In this document: in pieces, positions 9,604 through 17,998 of the stretch
How the letters are laid out: each line of letters starts with the position of its first letter
Position numbering within the stretch: position 1 is the first letter of the stretch
Source: CAZMRF01 sp964568735
GTDB lineage: Bacteria; Acidobacteriota; Polarisedimenticolia; JACPZX01
Length of the DNA stretch: 64,000 bases
NCBI GenBank assembly: GCA_964568735.1
Contig: CAZMRF010000011.1
Span: 31,911 to 95,910, forward strand
Direction: 5' to 3'
Notes under the pieces: generated by a model
The model's database searches: none
Told to the model about the DNA's origin: nothing
What the model saw: only the letters and a program-made list of their open reading frames with translations
Program-made: the position numbers and the translations under genes

Positions 9604-10476
9604 ATGACCTCAACTCACCTTCTCAGTGCCCGCCGGGGTGGGCTGCTCGCCCTGGGACTCTCCCTGCTGCTCCTCCCGGCTCCGTCCCTGCTCGCCGCCG
9701 GGCAGGGGTCGTACTCGCTCGAGATCCTCGTGGATGGCAGGCCCCTGACCAAGTACGCGGCCCGAGGCACGACCTACGTCGAGGCGCTACGCGGGCGGGA
9801 GTACTCCGTGCGACTCAGGAATCACACGCCGCAGAGGGTCGCGATCGCCCTGAGCGTCGACGGCCTCAATTCCATCGACGCGAAGTCCACCCCGGCGGCG
9901 CTGGCCTCGAAGTGGGTCCTCGAGCCCTACGGGTCGATCACGCTCGACGGATGGCAGACCAACTCCTCGACGGCGCGCCGCTTCTTCTTCACGACGGAGG
10001 ATCGATCCTACGGGGCGTGGCTGGGACGGACTCGCAACCTGGGCCTGATCTCGGCCGCCGTGTACCGGGAGAGGAGCTTCCAGCCGGCGCCCATCCTCAT
10101 GGAAGAGCGCGAATCAGGGGAGCGCGGCCGCTCCGACAAGGATTCGGGCGCGGGAGCCCCAGGTGCCGCCGGGGCGCCACCGGCCGCCGAGAGCCGCCTG
10201 AAGTCGCAGGCGGATCCGCAGGCCTCGGATGACTACGCGGCCACGGGCATCGGCCGCCAGGTCGATCACGAGGTGAGATCAGTCCAGTTCATCACGGAGC
10301 GGAGCCCCGCAGCCGTGCTGGAGATCCGGTACGAGTATCGCGAGGCCCTCGCGCGCCTCGGGGTCCTGCCCCAGCCCTGCGTGCGCTACGACGACCCTCT
10401 CGATCGCCGCGAGAGCTCCCACGGATTCGACGGAATGGAGTTCGCGCCCGATCCCTTCGATGCGGACTGCCGCTGA
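9604..10476 (+). CDS. Secreted protein of unknown function
   Basis: 290 residues. The start at 9604 is set by AAAGGAGA four bases upstream; an upstream in-frame start lacks such a site and would precede the signal peptide. Residues 1-35 form a signal peptide ending LLAAG. The mature N-terminal half (about 38-160) contains repeated short beta-strand patterns such as YSLEILVDGRPL and REYSVRLRN, suggesting a compact beta-sandwich. A Pro/Ala/Gly-rich linker (about 165-215) follows, then a short helical-looking tail. I do not recognise a named family. It lies alone between the divergent DUF2339 gene and the small secreted protein at 10756. Confidence 0.75.
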   Translation: MTSTHLLSARRGGLLALGLSLLLLPAPSLLAAGQGSYSLEILVDGRPLTKYAARGTTYVEALRGREYSVRLRNHTPQRVAIALSVDGLNSIDAKSTPAALASKWVLEPYGSITLDGWQTNSSTARRFFFTTEDRSYGAWLGRTRNLGLISAAVYRERSFQPAPILMEERESGERGRSDKDSGAGAPGAAGAPPAAESRLKSQADPQASDDYAATGIGRQVDHEVRSVQFITERSPAAVLEIRYEYREALARLGVLPQPCVRYDDPLDRRESSHGFDGMEFAPDPFDADCR

Positions 10477-10755
10477 GGCCCACAGGGGCTGCGACCTCCG
10501 GTCCCACGCTGGCAGGCCATTCCACCTCTGCCCTCCGATCGTCGCTGCCGTGAGGCAGAGCGAATCGGAGGGCGGAGTGCCGATCGAGCAGAGCCTACCC
10601 TGGAGCGGCCCTCTCGGATGGCGTCAGGCTGTCTGGATGGTTCGTCTGCCTGGCGGGAGAGTCGGGAGCAAAAGAGGGTGGCCGGACGCCGCATACCCCG
10701 GTAAATTGAGTGTCGACGGGCTGATGGGACCTTCCCCGGCCCGAAGGAGAAACTC

Positions 10756-11181
10756 ATGTACTCGAGCCGTCGCCCCGGCCTCGTCATGATCGTCGCTATC
10801 CTCGCCCTCCTGACGCCTGCCCTCTCGCAGGGCGCCAGGGGCGGTGGGCCCGCCACGCCGCCGACCATCCTCGCTCTCCTCGAGCCGCCGGACGGCGCGG
10901 TGCTCGACCCGGGGGACCGCCCGACATTCGCCTTCGAGGCCACCCCGGGAGGCCGCTTCCGCGTCGAGTTCTCCTCGAGCAACGCTCCCTTCATCCCGAC
11001 CCTCACCAGCGGGCGGCGCACCACACCCGGAGACCAGTTCAAGCCGAGCATGAACCAGTGGCGGATGATCCGCGGTCTCGCCGGCGCCTCGAACACGGTC
11101 TTCTGGCGCGTCGTGGCGCTCCAGATGAACCCGGCTCAGGTCGCCGCGGTACCGGTTTCTTCCTTCACCCTGGGGCAGTGA
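10756..11181 (+). CDS. Small secreted protein with the shared C-terminal module
   Basis: 141 residues, with AAGGAGAAA just before the ATG. A signal peptide (about 1-30) is followed by one domain of roughly 105 residues. That domain aligns by eye with the C-terminal module of the copper/PKD protein (348-1763) and the Kelch protein (12685-15219): PPDGAVLDPGDRPTFAF, a RFRVEFSSS strand, TSG, a KPSMNQWR segment and a final hydrophobic strand before a variable tail. Here the module stands alone as a whole mature protein. Function is unknown; it may be a surface-attachment or carbohydrate/protein-binding fold. Confidence 0.7.
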   Translation: MYSSRRPGLVMIVAILALLTPALSQGARGGGPATPPTILALLEPPDGAVLDPGDRPTFAFEATPGGRFRVEFSSSNAPFIPTLTSGRRTTPGDQFKPSMNQWRMIRGLAGASNTVFWRVVALQMNPAQVAAVPVSSFTLGQ

Positions 11182-11369
11182 CAGGGGCTCCGCGGACCCC
11201 CGGCCGTCATCGAATCGGGGGGCCGGCGCATCGAGCCCACGGCTGTCCTCAGCAGAGCCGGGCGACCGCTCGCCCGAGCAACGCCCGTTGACGCGCCGTG
11301 AAGGCCGGCAGTAGGCTGGCCTGACTCGCGCCACCAAGCTGGCGGCTTGTTCCTTGGGGGGATGGAGCG

Positions 11370-12482
11370 ATGAACTCAGTCCGCGGCGGCGTTCCAAGAA
11401 ACCTCAGAGGTTTCCTTGTCGTCCTCTTGAGCGTCGCGGGCCCTGCCCTCCCGGCGGCTGCGGATGAGAGCGATCGAGAAATCGTGCGCGGTCCCTATGT
11501 GTTCTCGGTCCGCGGGGGGGCTCAGAGCGACTCGGCCTCAGCGGGAGCCGACGGCCGGGTGGACTTCCTGAACCCGGCCATCAACATCCACCTCTTCGCC
11601 ACATACGACCGGCTCGACGACGGGCGAGGAATCGGGGAAATCGACGATCAGAGGTACGGTGGCGGGCTCGCGCTGTCCCACACCTTCTCCGGCCGGGTGA
11701 ACCTCTTCGCCGGCGGCTCCGCCATCAGCGAGCTCGACGAGAGCTTCTCGCACGCCTATCTCGGAGGAAAAGTCAGGTTCGGGGACCACGCCATCGTCTC
11801 GGCCTCCTACGGCTTCGGGCTCGGCGACCCCAGGGAGATCACTGCGGGCACGGCTCGATCGCTTCTCGCCGAGGCGGTGAACTGGGGCAAGCTCGGCGTT
11901 GTCCTGGTCGGCGGTAACGGCTGGAAGGGAAGCTTCCTCTACAGGCTCACCGATCCGGGAGAGGAGAGCATCTCCGGTGCCGAAGGGAGCCTGTCCTATC
12001 CCGTGACCGATGCGTTCACGATCGGAGTCGCCGGTGACAGCGATATCACGACCGAGGAGGGCGTGGACAGGAACTGGCGAGGATATGTGGTCGCCAGCTA
12101 CGCCTTCGGCGGGCAGAAGGGCACACCAATCGAGATCGCCCTCGAGAAGAACGACCCGGTGGCCTACCCGGTCGTTCTCCGGATGGAAGGGAAGGCTCCC
12201 GCCGCCGGAGGCGGCGTCCCCCTGACCATCTCCCCAACGAGCCCCATGGTCGGCGGGTGCAGCGCGGGCTCCGTCATCTTCACGGCGAGTGGAGGTGCGC
12301 CGCCCTACACGTGGTCGAGCAACGGGCAGGGCAATTTCATCCCCGACTACCAGGGGGACAACACCATGGCCTACTGGGACGACTCATCCGACGACTACTG
12401 CGGCGGTGGGGCCTTCCAGGTGACCCTCATGGACTCCGCGGCGGGGAGCGCCGTCGCGGACGTGACTGTCACCGGCTCCTGA
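11370..12482 (+). CDS. Outer-membrane beta-barrel protein with C-terminal Ig-like domain
   Basis: 370 residues. GGAG lies four bases before the ATG, and a signal peptide (about 1-31, ending AAA) is clear. Residues about 45-255 alternate short amphipathic strands rich in Gly, Tyr and Phe, for example LFAGGSAISEL, AIVSASYGFGLG and YVVASYAFGG, as expected for an 8- to 12-strand barrel. The C-terminal 85 residues (about 285-370) start with LTISPTSP and contain SASGG/TASGGAPPYTW, a bacterial Ig-like (BIG-type) pattern, with two cysteine pairs. The barrel probably displays this domain outside the cell. No transport specificity can be read from the sequence. Confidence 0.7.
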   Translation: MNSVRGGVPRNLRGFLVVLLSVAGPALPAAADESDREIVRGPYVFSVRGGAQSDSASAGADGRVDFLNPAINIHLFATYDRLDDGRGIGEIDDQRYGGGLALSHTFSGRVNLFAGGSAISELDESFSHAYLGGKVRFGDHAIVSASYGFGLGDPREITAGTARSLLAEAVNWGKLGVVLVGGNGWKGSFLYRLTDPGEESISGAEGSLSYPVTDAFTIGVAGDSDITTEEGVDRNWRGYVVASYAFGGQKGTPIEIALEKNDPVAYPVVLRMEGKAPAAGGGVPLTISPTSPMVGGCSAGSVIFTASGGAPPYTWSSNGQGNFIPDYQGDNTMAYWDDSSDDYCGGGAFQVTLMDSAAGSAVADVTVTGS

Positions 12483-12684
12483 CACCCGGGGGTCGCAGGC
12501 GCACCCGCCTGTCACACGCCGACTCCCTCTGGTTCGGATCTGGTCTCGGTCGGTCACCAGGTGATCGGGGATCCGAAGCCGGGTCACTCCCGCCGATCGA
12601 GCGGGCACCTTCCACTGTCCCTGCGACCAGCTGCCAGCGCTCGAAAGCCCACGTCGAGATCAGGCCATCCTGAAAGGCGGACAG

Positions 12685-15219
12685 CTACTTCACCTCCAGC
12701 ACGACGGCGTCGCTCAGCTGGCCTGACTTCGCGCCCGCGCTTTTCCCATAGACCTTGATGTACAGATTCGGGTTCGCATTTGCGCACACCCGGCTCCACT
12801 TCTTTGCCTTGGGCGTCCAGGAAGGCGACTTCAGCAGCTTGTCGCCGCTGGTGTAGAGCTGCTTCTTGTCAAAGCTCGGATCCCACGAGATGAGCACGCG
12901 CCACCGGTCGTAGTTCTGTGTGGACCATGTGATCGTTGGCGGCAGCCCTCCGCAGAGGCCGGTGCCGTCCAGCGGAGCCGTGATGGTCATGTCGCACGCG
13001 TCCCCGCCGTCCGCGTTCCCATCGCTGTTCGCCTGGGAGGGGTTGTAGGCGAGGGGGCAGTTGTCGCAGGTGTCACCGAACCCGTCGGAGTCCTCGTCGT
13101 CGAAATCCTCGTCCCTCGCTCCATCGCAGTCGTCGTCGAGGCCGTCGCAGATCTCGGCCGCTCCCGGGTGCATCGCCCCGTCGGCGTCCTCGCAGTCGCC
13201 TCCACCCAGAGGACAGACCGGAGGCAACCCGACGACGGGCATCCCGGCGGCGCAGTAGCCGTCTCCGTCACCATCGCACCCCTCGTCGATCAATCCGTTC
13301 GCGTTGTCGTCCTGACCGTCGCAAGTCCGCTCGAGCGGCGGACCATACTCCCATGTGTCGGCGAGGAGCGAGCTGATGGAACTCACACCTCCGAACAGGA
13401 CCACCTGGCTCCGCGCGCTATCGTAGGCCAGCGCATGACCGACGCGGATGGACGGGCTTACCGCGGCCGTGACGTCCACCCATGCCGTGCCGTCCCACTC
13501 CCACGTGTCCGCAAAATAGGTTCCACCGGCGAAGCCTCCGAACAACACCACCCGTTCCCGGGCACTGTCGTAGGCCAGGGCATGATAGATACGGGCGGAC
13601 GGGCTCACGACGGGCGTGACGTTCATCCACACGGAGCCGTCCCACTCCCACGTGTCCGCAACATAGGTTGCACCGGCGAAGCCTCCGAACAACACCACCC
13701 GTTCCCGGGCACTGTCGTAGGCCAGGGCATGATAGGAACGGGCGGACGGGCTCACCCCCGGCGTGACGTTCATCCATGCGGCGCCGTCCCATTCCCACGT
13801 GTCGGCAGGGGCGCCTCCGATGCCGTACCCGCCGAACAAGACCACACGACCGCGAGCGCTGTCGTAGGTCAATGAATGAACGATTCGAGCAGGCGGACTC
13901 ACCGGCGGCGTGACGTTCACCCAGACAGCGCCATCCCATTCCCACGTGTCGGCAAGGGCGCCGCCGCTGCCGTAGCCACCGAACAGGACCACCCGGCCGC
14001 GCGCGCTGTCGTAGGCCAGCGCATGACTGTAGCGGGCAGGCGGGCTCACCGCGGGCGTGACGTTGCTCCACGCGGCGCCGTCCCACTCCCACGTGTCGTC
14101 AAGACGCTTTCCCGAGCTGCTGGCCTCGGAGCTGCCCCCGAACAGGACCACGCGCCCGCGAGCGCTGTCGTAGGCCAGGGCATGCGACCACCGGACAGGC
14201 GGAATGAGCGCAGGCGTGACGTCCACCCAGGAGGCACCATTCCACTCCCATGTGTCGGTAAGGAGAGAGAGGGTGTAGCCCCCGAAGAGGACCACGCGCC
14301 CCCGTGAGGTGTCGTAGGCCATGGCGGGAGATCCTCGTCCCAGTGGGCTCACCGCGGGCGTGACCTTCACCCATGCAGTTCCGTCCCACTCCCACGTGTC
14401 GGTATAGAGGACGGGGGTTGCAGACGGGGGCTCGGATTCCCCTCCGAACATGACCACGCGCCCCCGCGCGCTGTCGTAGGCGAGGCCATGTCTGGATCGG
14501 GAGGGCGGGCTCGACGCGGGCGTGACGTTCACCCACGCGGTGCCGTCCCATTCCCACGTGTCGGCGAGATCGCCGATGTAGGGTCCCCTTCCACCGAACA
14601 GGACCACGCGGCCGCGCGCGCTGTCGTACACCAGGGCATGAAAGTATCGGGCGAGCGGGTTCACCGCGGGCGTGACGTTCACCCATGCCGTCCCGTCCCA
14701 CTCCCACGTGTCATCCAGATAACCCCTGTTGGCCCCCCCGAAGAGGACCACCCGCCCCCGCGCGCTGTCGTAGGCCATGGCGGGAGCTTCGCGTCCCGGC
14801 GGGCTCACGGCGGGCGTTACATCCACCCACGTGGTGCCATCCCACTCCCATGTGTCGGCAGGGTAGTCCCCGTAGGGGGGCCGCCCTCCGAAGAGGACCA
14901 CGCGCCCCCGTGCACTGTCATAGGCCATGGCATGACCGGAACGGGCAGGCGGGCTCACCGCGGGCGTGACGTTGACCCACGAGGCGCCATCCCACTCCCA
15001 CGTGTCGGCCAGGTAACCGTCCTGGTTGCCTCCCCCGAACAGGACCAAGCGCTCCCGCGCACTGTCGTAGGCCATGGCATGACCGGCGCGGCCGGGCGGC
15101 TTCGGACCAACGAGTTCCCACCCGACAGAGGCAGCCACAGGGCTCGTGGCGAGCAGCAAAGCTGAGACGAGGAGGAGAGCGGCTCGCAAGTGCTTCCATA
15201 GCGGGGCGCGGACGGTCAT
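12685..15219 (-). CDS. Secreted twelve-repeat Kelch protein with MopE and thrombospondin-3 tail
   Basis: 844 residues from the ATG at 15219, six bases after TGGAGG. A signal peptide (about 1-31) leads to twelve tandem Kelch-type repeats of about 49 residues (about 36-627). Each reads RxxHAxAYDSARGRVVLFGG, then DTWEWDG, then WxxVTPAVSP. They could form two six-bladed propellers. A MopE-like metal-binding segment (CDGQDDNANGLIDEGCDGD, about 628-702) and a thrombospondin type-3 DNCP segment (about 703-741) follow. The last 103 residues are the module shared with the proteins at 348 and 10756. It is probably cell-surface or secreted and possibly glycan- or protein-binding. The high internal identity implies recent repeat expansion. 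Confidence 0.9.
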   Translation of the reverse strand: MTVRAPLWKHLRAALLLVSALLLATSPVAASVGWELVGPKPPGRAGHAMAYDSARERLVLFGGGNQDGYLADTWEWDGASWVNVTPAVSPPARSGHAMAYDSARGRVVLFGGRPPYGDYPADTWEWDGTTWVDVTPAVSPPGREAPAMAYDSARGRVVLFGGANRGYLDDTWEWDGTAWVNVTPAVNPLARYFHALVYDSARGRVVLFGGRGPYIGDLADTWEWDGTAWVNVTPASSPPSRSRHGLAYDSARGRVVMFGGESEPPSATPVLYTDTWEWDGTAWVKVTPAVSPLGRGSPAMAYDTSRGRVVLFGGYTLSLLTDTWEWNGASWVDVTPALIPPVRWSHALAYDSARGRVVLFGGSSEASSSGKRLDDTWEWDGAAWSNVTPAVSPPARYSHALAYDSARGRVVLFGGYGSGGALADTWEWDGAVWVNVTPPVSPPARIVHSLTYDSARGRVVLFGGYGIGGAPADTWEWDGAAWMNVTPGVSPSARSYHALAYDSARERVVLFGGFAGATYVADTWEWDGSVWMNVTPVVSPSARIYHALAYDSARERVVLFGGFAGGTYFADTWEWDGTAWVDVTAAVSPSIRVGHALAYDSARSQVVLFGGVSSISSLLADTWEYGPPLERTCDGQDDNANGLIDEGCDGDGDGYCAAGMPVVGLPPVCPLGGGDCEDADGAMHPGAAEICDGLDDDCDGARDEDFDDEDSDGFGDTCDNCPLAYNPSQANSDGNADGGDACDMTITAPLDGTGLCGGLPPTITWSTQNYDRWRVLISWDPSFDKKQLYTSGDKLLKSPSWTPKAKKWSRVCANANPNLYIKVYGKSAGAKSGQLSDAVVLEVK
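13345..15105. repeat. Tandem 147-bp coding repeat of the Kelch gene
   Basis: The Kelch repeats are conserved at DNA level with a unit of about 147 bp (49 codons). The blocks beginning CCACGTGTCC at 13501 and 13648 are nearly identical over more than 100 bp and exactly 147 bp apart. Twelve units can be counted. Such an array is prone to unequal recombination and to collapse in short-read assembly, so the true repeat number may differ. Confidence 0.85.
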
Positions 15220-15673
15220 CGATACCTCCAGAGAAGAACTATCGCGGGATCCCCGGGCGGAGGATCGAGGGCATGTGTGTCGGCCTGAATCCCGGCGCCC
15301 AGATCGGGAACGCGAGGCAGTTCGAGTCAGCGGCCATCCGCTCCGAATCTGATGCGGACGGCCGTGCGACACTCCCCCTGCCCTCCCGGCTTGAGCTCCC
15401 CTTGAGATGATGGCCAGAATACCGAGAGCCATATGGCCAGTCAATCCACGCATCGAGACCTGCGATCCGCCGCGCGGCTGGCTCCCCAGGTGGATCGGGG
15501 TAAGAACCGGAGAGAGGGGTTCGTACTTGGCGGCGGCTGATGAGCAGGCCGATTGTGCTACGAGTTTCTACACGCCCCCGAACTTCGGGTGAGCGCTCTC
15601 ATCGGCCTCCCACGACCCCATCCTCTCGAGAATTGGAGCCTCCGGCAATCCCGGCGCGGTTCACAACAGCCTG
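15220..15673. other. Non-coding stretch between the Kelch and ankyrin genes
   Basis: No supported gene in 454 bp. It contains the upstream region of the Kelch gene and one copy of the tRNA-3'-end-like repeat (15476-15492). No terminator hairpin with a T-run was seen for either flanking gene. Confidence 0.6.
15476..15492 (-). repeat. tRNA-3'-end-like direct repeat, copy 1
   Basis: GGCTGGCTCCCCAGGTG occurs here and again, perfectly, at 17853-17869. On the minus strand it reads like the end of a tRNA: CTGGGGA, discriminator G, CCA. The core TGGCTCCCCAG is also the 3' end of the decayed tRNA-Asn at 21323. Copies 1 and 2 bracket the ankyrin gene, as duplicated attachment sites would. Confidence 0.55.
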
Positions 15674-17212
15674 TTACCGACTTGCTGACACCCTAATGTC
15701 CTGAAACAACTGCGTGGCCATGCTCTCGACCAGCTTGCCGTCGTCAGCGCTGGCGTCGTTCTCGGCCAAGACGAACACTACGAGGCTCCCTTGTCTTGCC
15801 ACGATGCTCGCAATATTGGTGTCGAATGCATCGTCTCGAGTCGGTCGGCGCCCTTCCGCCTTGACAAGGAGAGACCCCTTCTTGACACGATAGACCCTCA
15901 TGAGCGCATTACCGTACTTGGTGTCCAACGAAGATTCTCGGGCGATCTCCGGAAGTCCGCCCAAATCGGTTCTCCATCCCATGAGCGCCGCTTCGGATAT
16001 GTTCCTCAGCACCGTCTGCGGATCGTCTCTGTCCATATCGGACACCCCCGCCGGTGGCATCACTCTTGCCCCTACGACGAGATATTCCCCAAAGTCGTCC
16101 ACGTGAAACATCACCTTGTCGTACTGCATGTCGCCCTTGGTGTCGAGGGCGGTAACTTCGTAAGGGAGGCCGGCGAGGTTGGGCGCTCTGGGAACAGTCA
16201 TCGAAAGAACGCCGTTCGGGCCGGTGTACTCGCGTCGGCGTCCCTCAAGCAGTGCCTTGGTCTGTTGTTCGCGTTCCTGAAGGACTGCCTTGGTCTGTGG
16301 GTCCAGGTTGGCCAGCTGAAGATGGGGATACAAGACTGCGTAGTCCTCAGCGGTGCGCCCGCATCGATCTCGTGCCTTCGCATCCGCGCCCGCATCCAAC
16401 AGCATCGTCATGATGCCATGGTTGTGCTGCGATGCCGCATTCATCAGAGGGGTTTCCCCGTTGAGTGTCTTGGCATTCAGATCAGCGCCCCGGCCGATCA
16501 GAAGTTTCACGATGCGTTCACGACCGTCCTCCGTTCCTGGTGATCCTACGCTCACTGCCGAGTAGAGCAAACTTTCGCCGTCAAATGTAGATAAACTGCA
16601 CTGCCAGCGCTTGAGAGTGTCGTCAATCCTGTTCGGCTTCAGATCTCTTCGGGGCACTGTGACTTGTAGGGATTCCCGTTCACTCACCCGTTGATCTGCG
16701 AAGACAATTCCCTCAACCGGGTGTGTCATGTTCGGATTCGCTCCGTGACTAAGAAGCAACTCGGCCATTTCAACGTCGCCGAAATTGAGCACGACGCTAA
16801 ACGCTTCGAAGTCGTCGCGCGGATTGGCGCCTCGTTCCAGCAGCAGCTGAACCATCTCAACCTTACCCGATATCACAGCTGCTTTGAGTGGAGTCGACGC
16901 TCCCATGATTACGGTCAAGTCTCCAGAGATACGCGGATTGGGATCGGCCTTATGGTCGAGGAGCAACTTCACCAGTTCTAACTGGCCTCGTTGCGCCGCG
17001 GCAAACAGAGCACAGCCGGAACCTGCGTTTACGTCTTCGCCTTCCTTCACAAGTTGGATCGCGCGATCCACATCGTCAGACACGATGGCTTCGCATATCG
17101 GGCTTGGACGAGATTCATCCCTAGCCACTTGACTGTTAGCACCACTCGGAAAAGACATTGTCAACAGTGCACAGACAGCTCCGGCAGAGATCGGACGTCT
17201 GAAGTCGGTCAT
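15674..17212 (-). CDS. Exported ankyrin-repeat protein
   Basis: 512 residues from the ATG at 17212, seven bases after GGAGTGA. A signal peptide lies at about 1-27. Ankyrin repeats occupy about 35-300 (for example QLELVKLLLDHKADPNPR, KVEMVQLLLERGANP, DVEMAELLLSHGANPN and GETPLMNAASQHNHGIM), interrupted near 165-200 by a non-repeat insert. The C-terminal 190 residues form a separate mixed alpha/beta domain ending in VFVLAEND and FQDIRVSASR, which I do not recognise. It is probably periplasmic. Base composition is visibly less GC-rich than most neighbours, and the gene lies between two copies of a 17-bp tRNA-end-like repeat, so horizontal acquisition is plausible but unproven. Confidence 0.85.
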   Translation of the reverse strand: MTDFRRPISAGAVCALLTMSFPSGANSQVARDESRPSPICEAIVSDDVDRAIQLVKEGEDVNAGSGCALFAAAQRGQLELVKLLLDHKADPNPRISGDLTVIMGASTPLKAAVISGKVEMVQLLLERGANPRDDFEAFSVVLNFGDVEMAELLLSHGANPNMTHPVEGIVFADQRVSERESLQVTVPRRDLKPNRIDDTLKRWQCSLSTFDGESLLYSAVSVGSPGTEDGRERIVKLLIGRGADLNAKTLNGETPLMNAASQHNHGIMTMLLDAGADAKARDRCGRTAEDYAVLYPHLQLANLDPQTKAVLQEREQQTKALLEGRRREYTGPNGVLSMTVPRAPNLAGLPYEVTALDTKGDMQYDKVMFHVDDFGEYLVVGARVMPPAGVSDMDRDDPQTVLRNISEAALMGWRTDLGGLPEIARESSLDTKYGNALMRVYRVKKGSLLVKAEGRRPTRDDAFDTNIASIVARQGSLVVFVLAENDASADDGKLVESMATQLFQDIRVSASR

Positions 17213-17500
17213 GTTTATCACTCCATTCGAAGGTTCCAATAGGCAATCATGAAGGGAATTATCTAGACCGAAGCCACCCTGGGTTGCGAACGTGCCACCG
17301 AACGCCCAGCCTCAGCGGCGGCCGGCGCGCAACCGAGGAAGGACAACCGGCCCCCGGGAGAAGGCGCACCCGGCCGTCGGCTGCATGCGGTCAGGCACCT
17401 TCTGCACCAGGATTCTGAAGGTCGTAATCATCTGCTTGCGTATCATTCCAGCTACAGACCTCGCACACAGAGGCGTAGGGCGCCGTTGTGCTTCGCTCGG

Positions 17501-17596
17501 TGACCTGCCCCCCCTGAGACTGGTCCAGGCCCAAAGGGTAGTCTGGGGAACAACTCCCAGACAGGAGGGCTGGGCCAGATTCTGGGGGGCAGGTCA
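17501..17596. repeat. 96-nt nested inverted repeat (possible structured RNA or mobile-element end)
   Basis: Three nested arms pair in order. TGACCTGCCCCCC (17501-17513) pairs with GGGGGGCAGGTCA (17584-17596), 13 bp without mismatch. GGCCCA (17528-17533) pairs with TGGGCC (17571-17576). GTCTGGG (17541-17547) pairs with CCCAGAC (17556-17562) around an 8-nt loop. No T-run follows on either strand, so it is not a standard intrinsic terminator. It may be a structured RNA, a REP-like element or a protein-binding cruciform. Confidence 0.6.
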
Positions 17597-17852
17597 GTCC
17601 CTCCCGAGGGCAGTGCGAATGCACCTCAAGCTGTCAAACGAGCTTCCCCGATCTAGAGGTCGGAGAGCGTTTGCCACCCAGATTCCGTGGTCAGGACGTC
17701 CTTCGGAGGGCTCTCCCGTTTTCAGGTCCACCACCTGGAGCTCGGCGGTTGGGGAGTCCGGATGTCGGCGTTCCACGCGCGAAGGAGCTCCGACCAGGTC
17801 TCCCCGGCCGGGGCTCTTTCGATGAACGCCCCATCGACTCGGGGCTGATGAG

Positions 17853-17869
17853 GGCTGGCTCCCCAGGTG
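17853..17869 (-). repeat. tRNA-3'-end-like direct repeat, copy 2
   Basis: Perfect 17-bp match to 15476-15492, in the same orientation. It overlaps the left arm of an inverted repeat, TCCCCAGG (17860-17867) against CCTGGGGA (17911-17918). In the minus-strand sense it ends CTGGGGAGCCA, as a tRNA with encoded CCA would. Confidence 0.55.
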
Positions 17870-17998
17870 ATCCGAGTCCCGAGAACGATCTCGACTCAGG
17901 ACTGAGATCGCCTGGGGACCAGGTGAGCGGAGGTTCGAACTTGAGTGAATCGTGCTCGCGCAGCCGATTACGCCCGTCCCGCTCCGCACAATCTCCGC

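Larger units (their letters stand above)
17213..17998. other. Non-coding stretch rich in inverted repeats
   Basis: No convincing gene in 786 bp; the short open frames lack ribosome sites and family resemblance. It holds a 96-nt nested inverted repeat (17501-17596), a bulged inverted repeat around 17730-17800 (CCTGGAGCTC against GAGCTCC-GAC-CAGG), the second tRNA-end-like repeat (17853-17869), and a further inverted repeat whose arms lie at 17860-17867 and 17911-17918. This density of pairing sequence is not seen elsewhere in the window. Confidence 0.6.

Noticed and set aside
13345..15105. CRISPR-like array
   Set aside because: The 147-bp units are in-frame Kelch codons without unique spacers or adjacent cas genes.
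17501..17596. Integron attC site or intrinsic terminator
   Set aside because: The arms lack the GTTRRRY/RYYYAAC ends of attC sites, no integrase is present, and no T-run follows on either strand.
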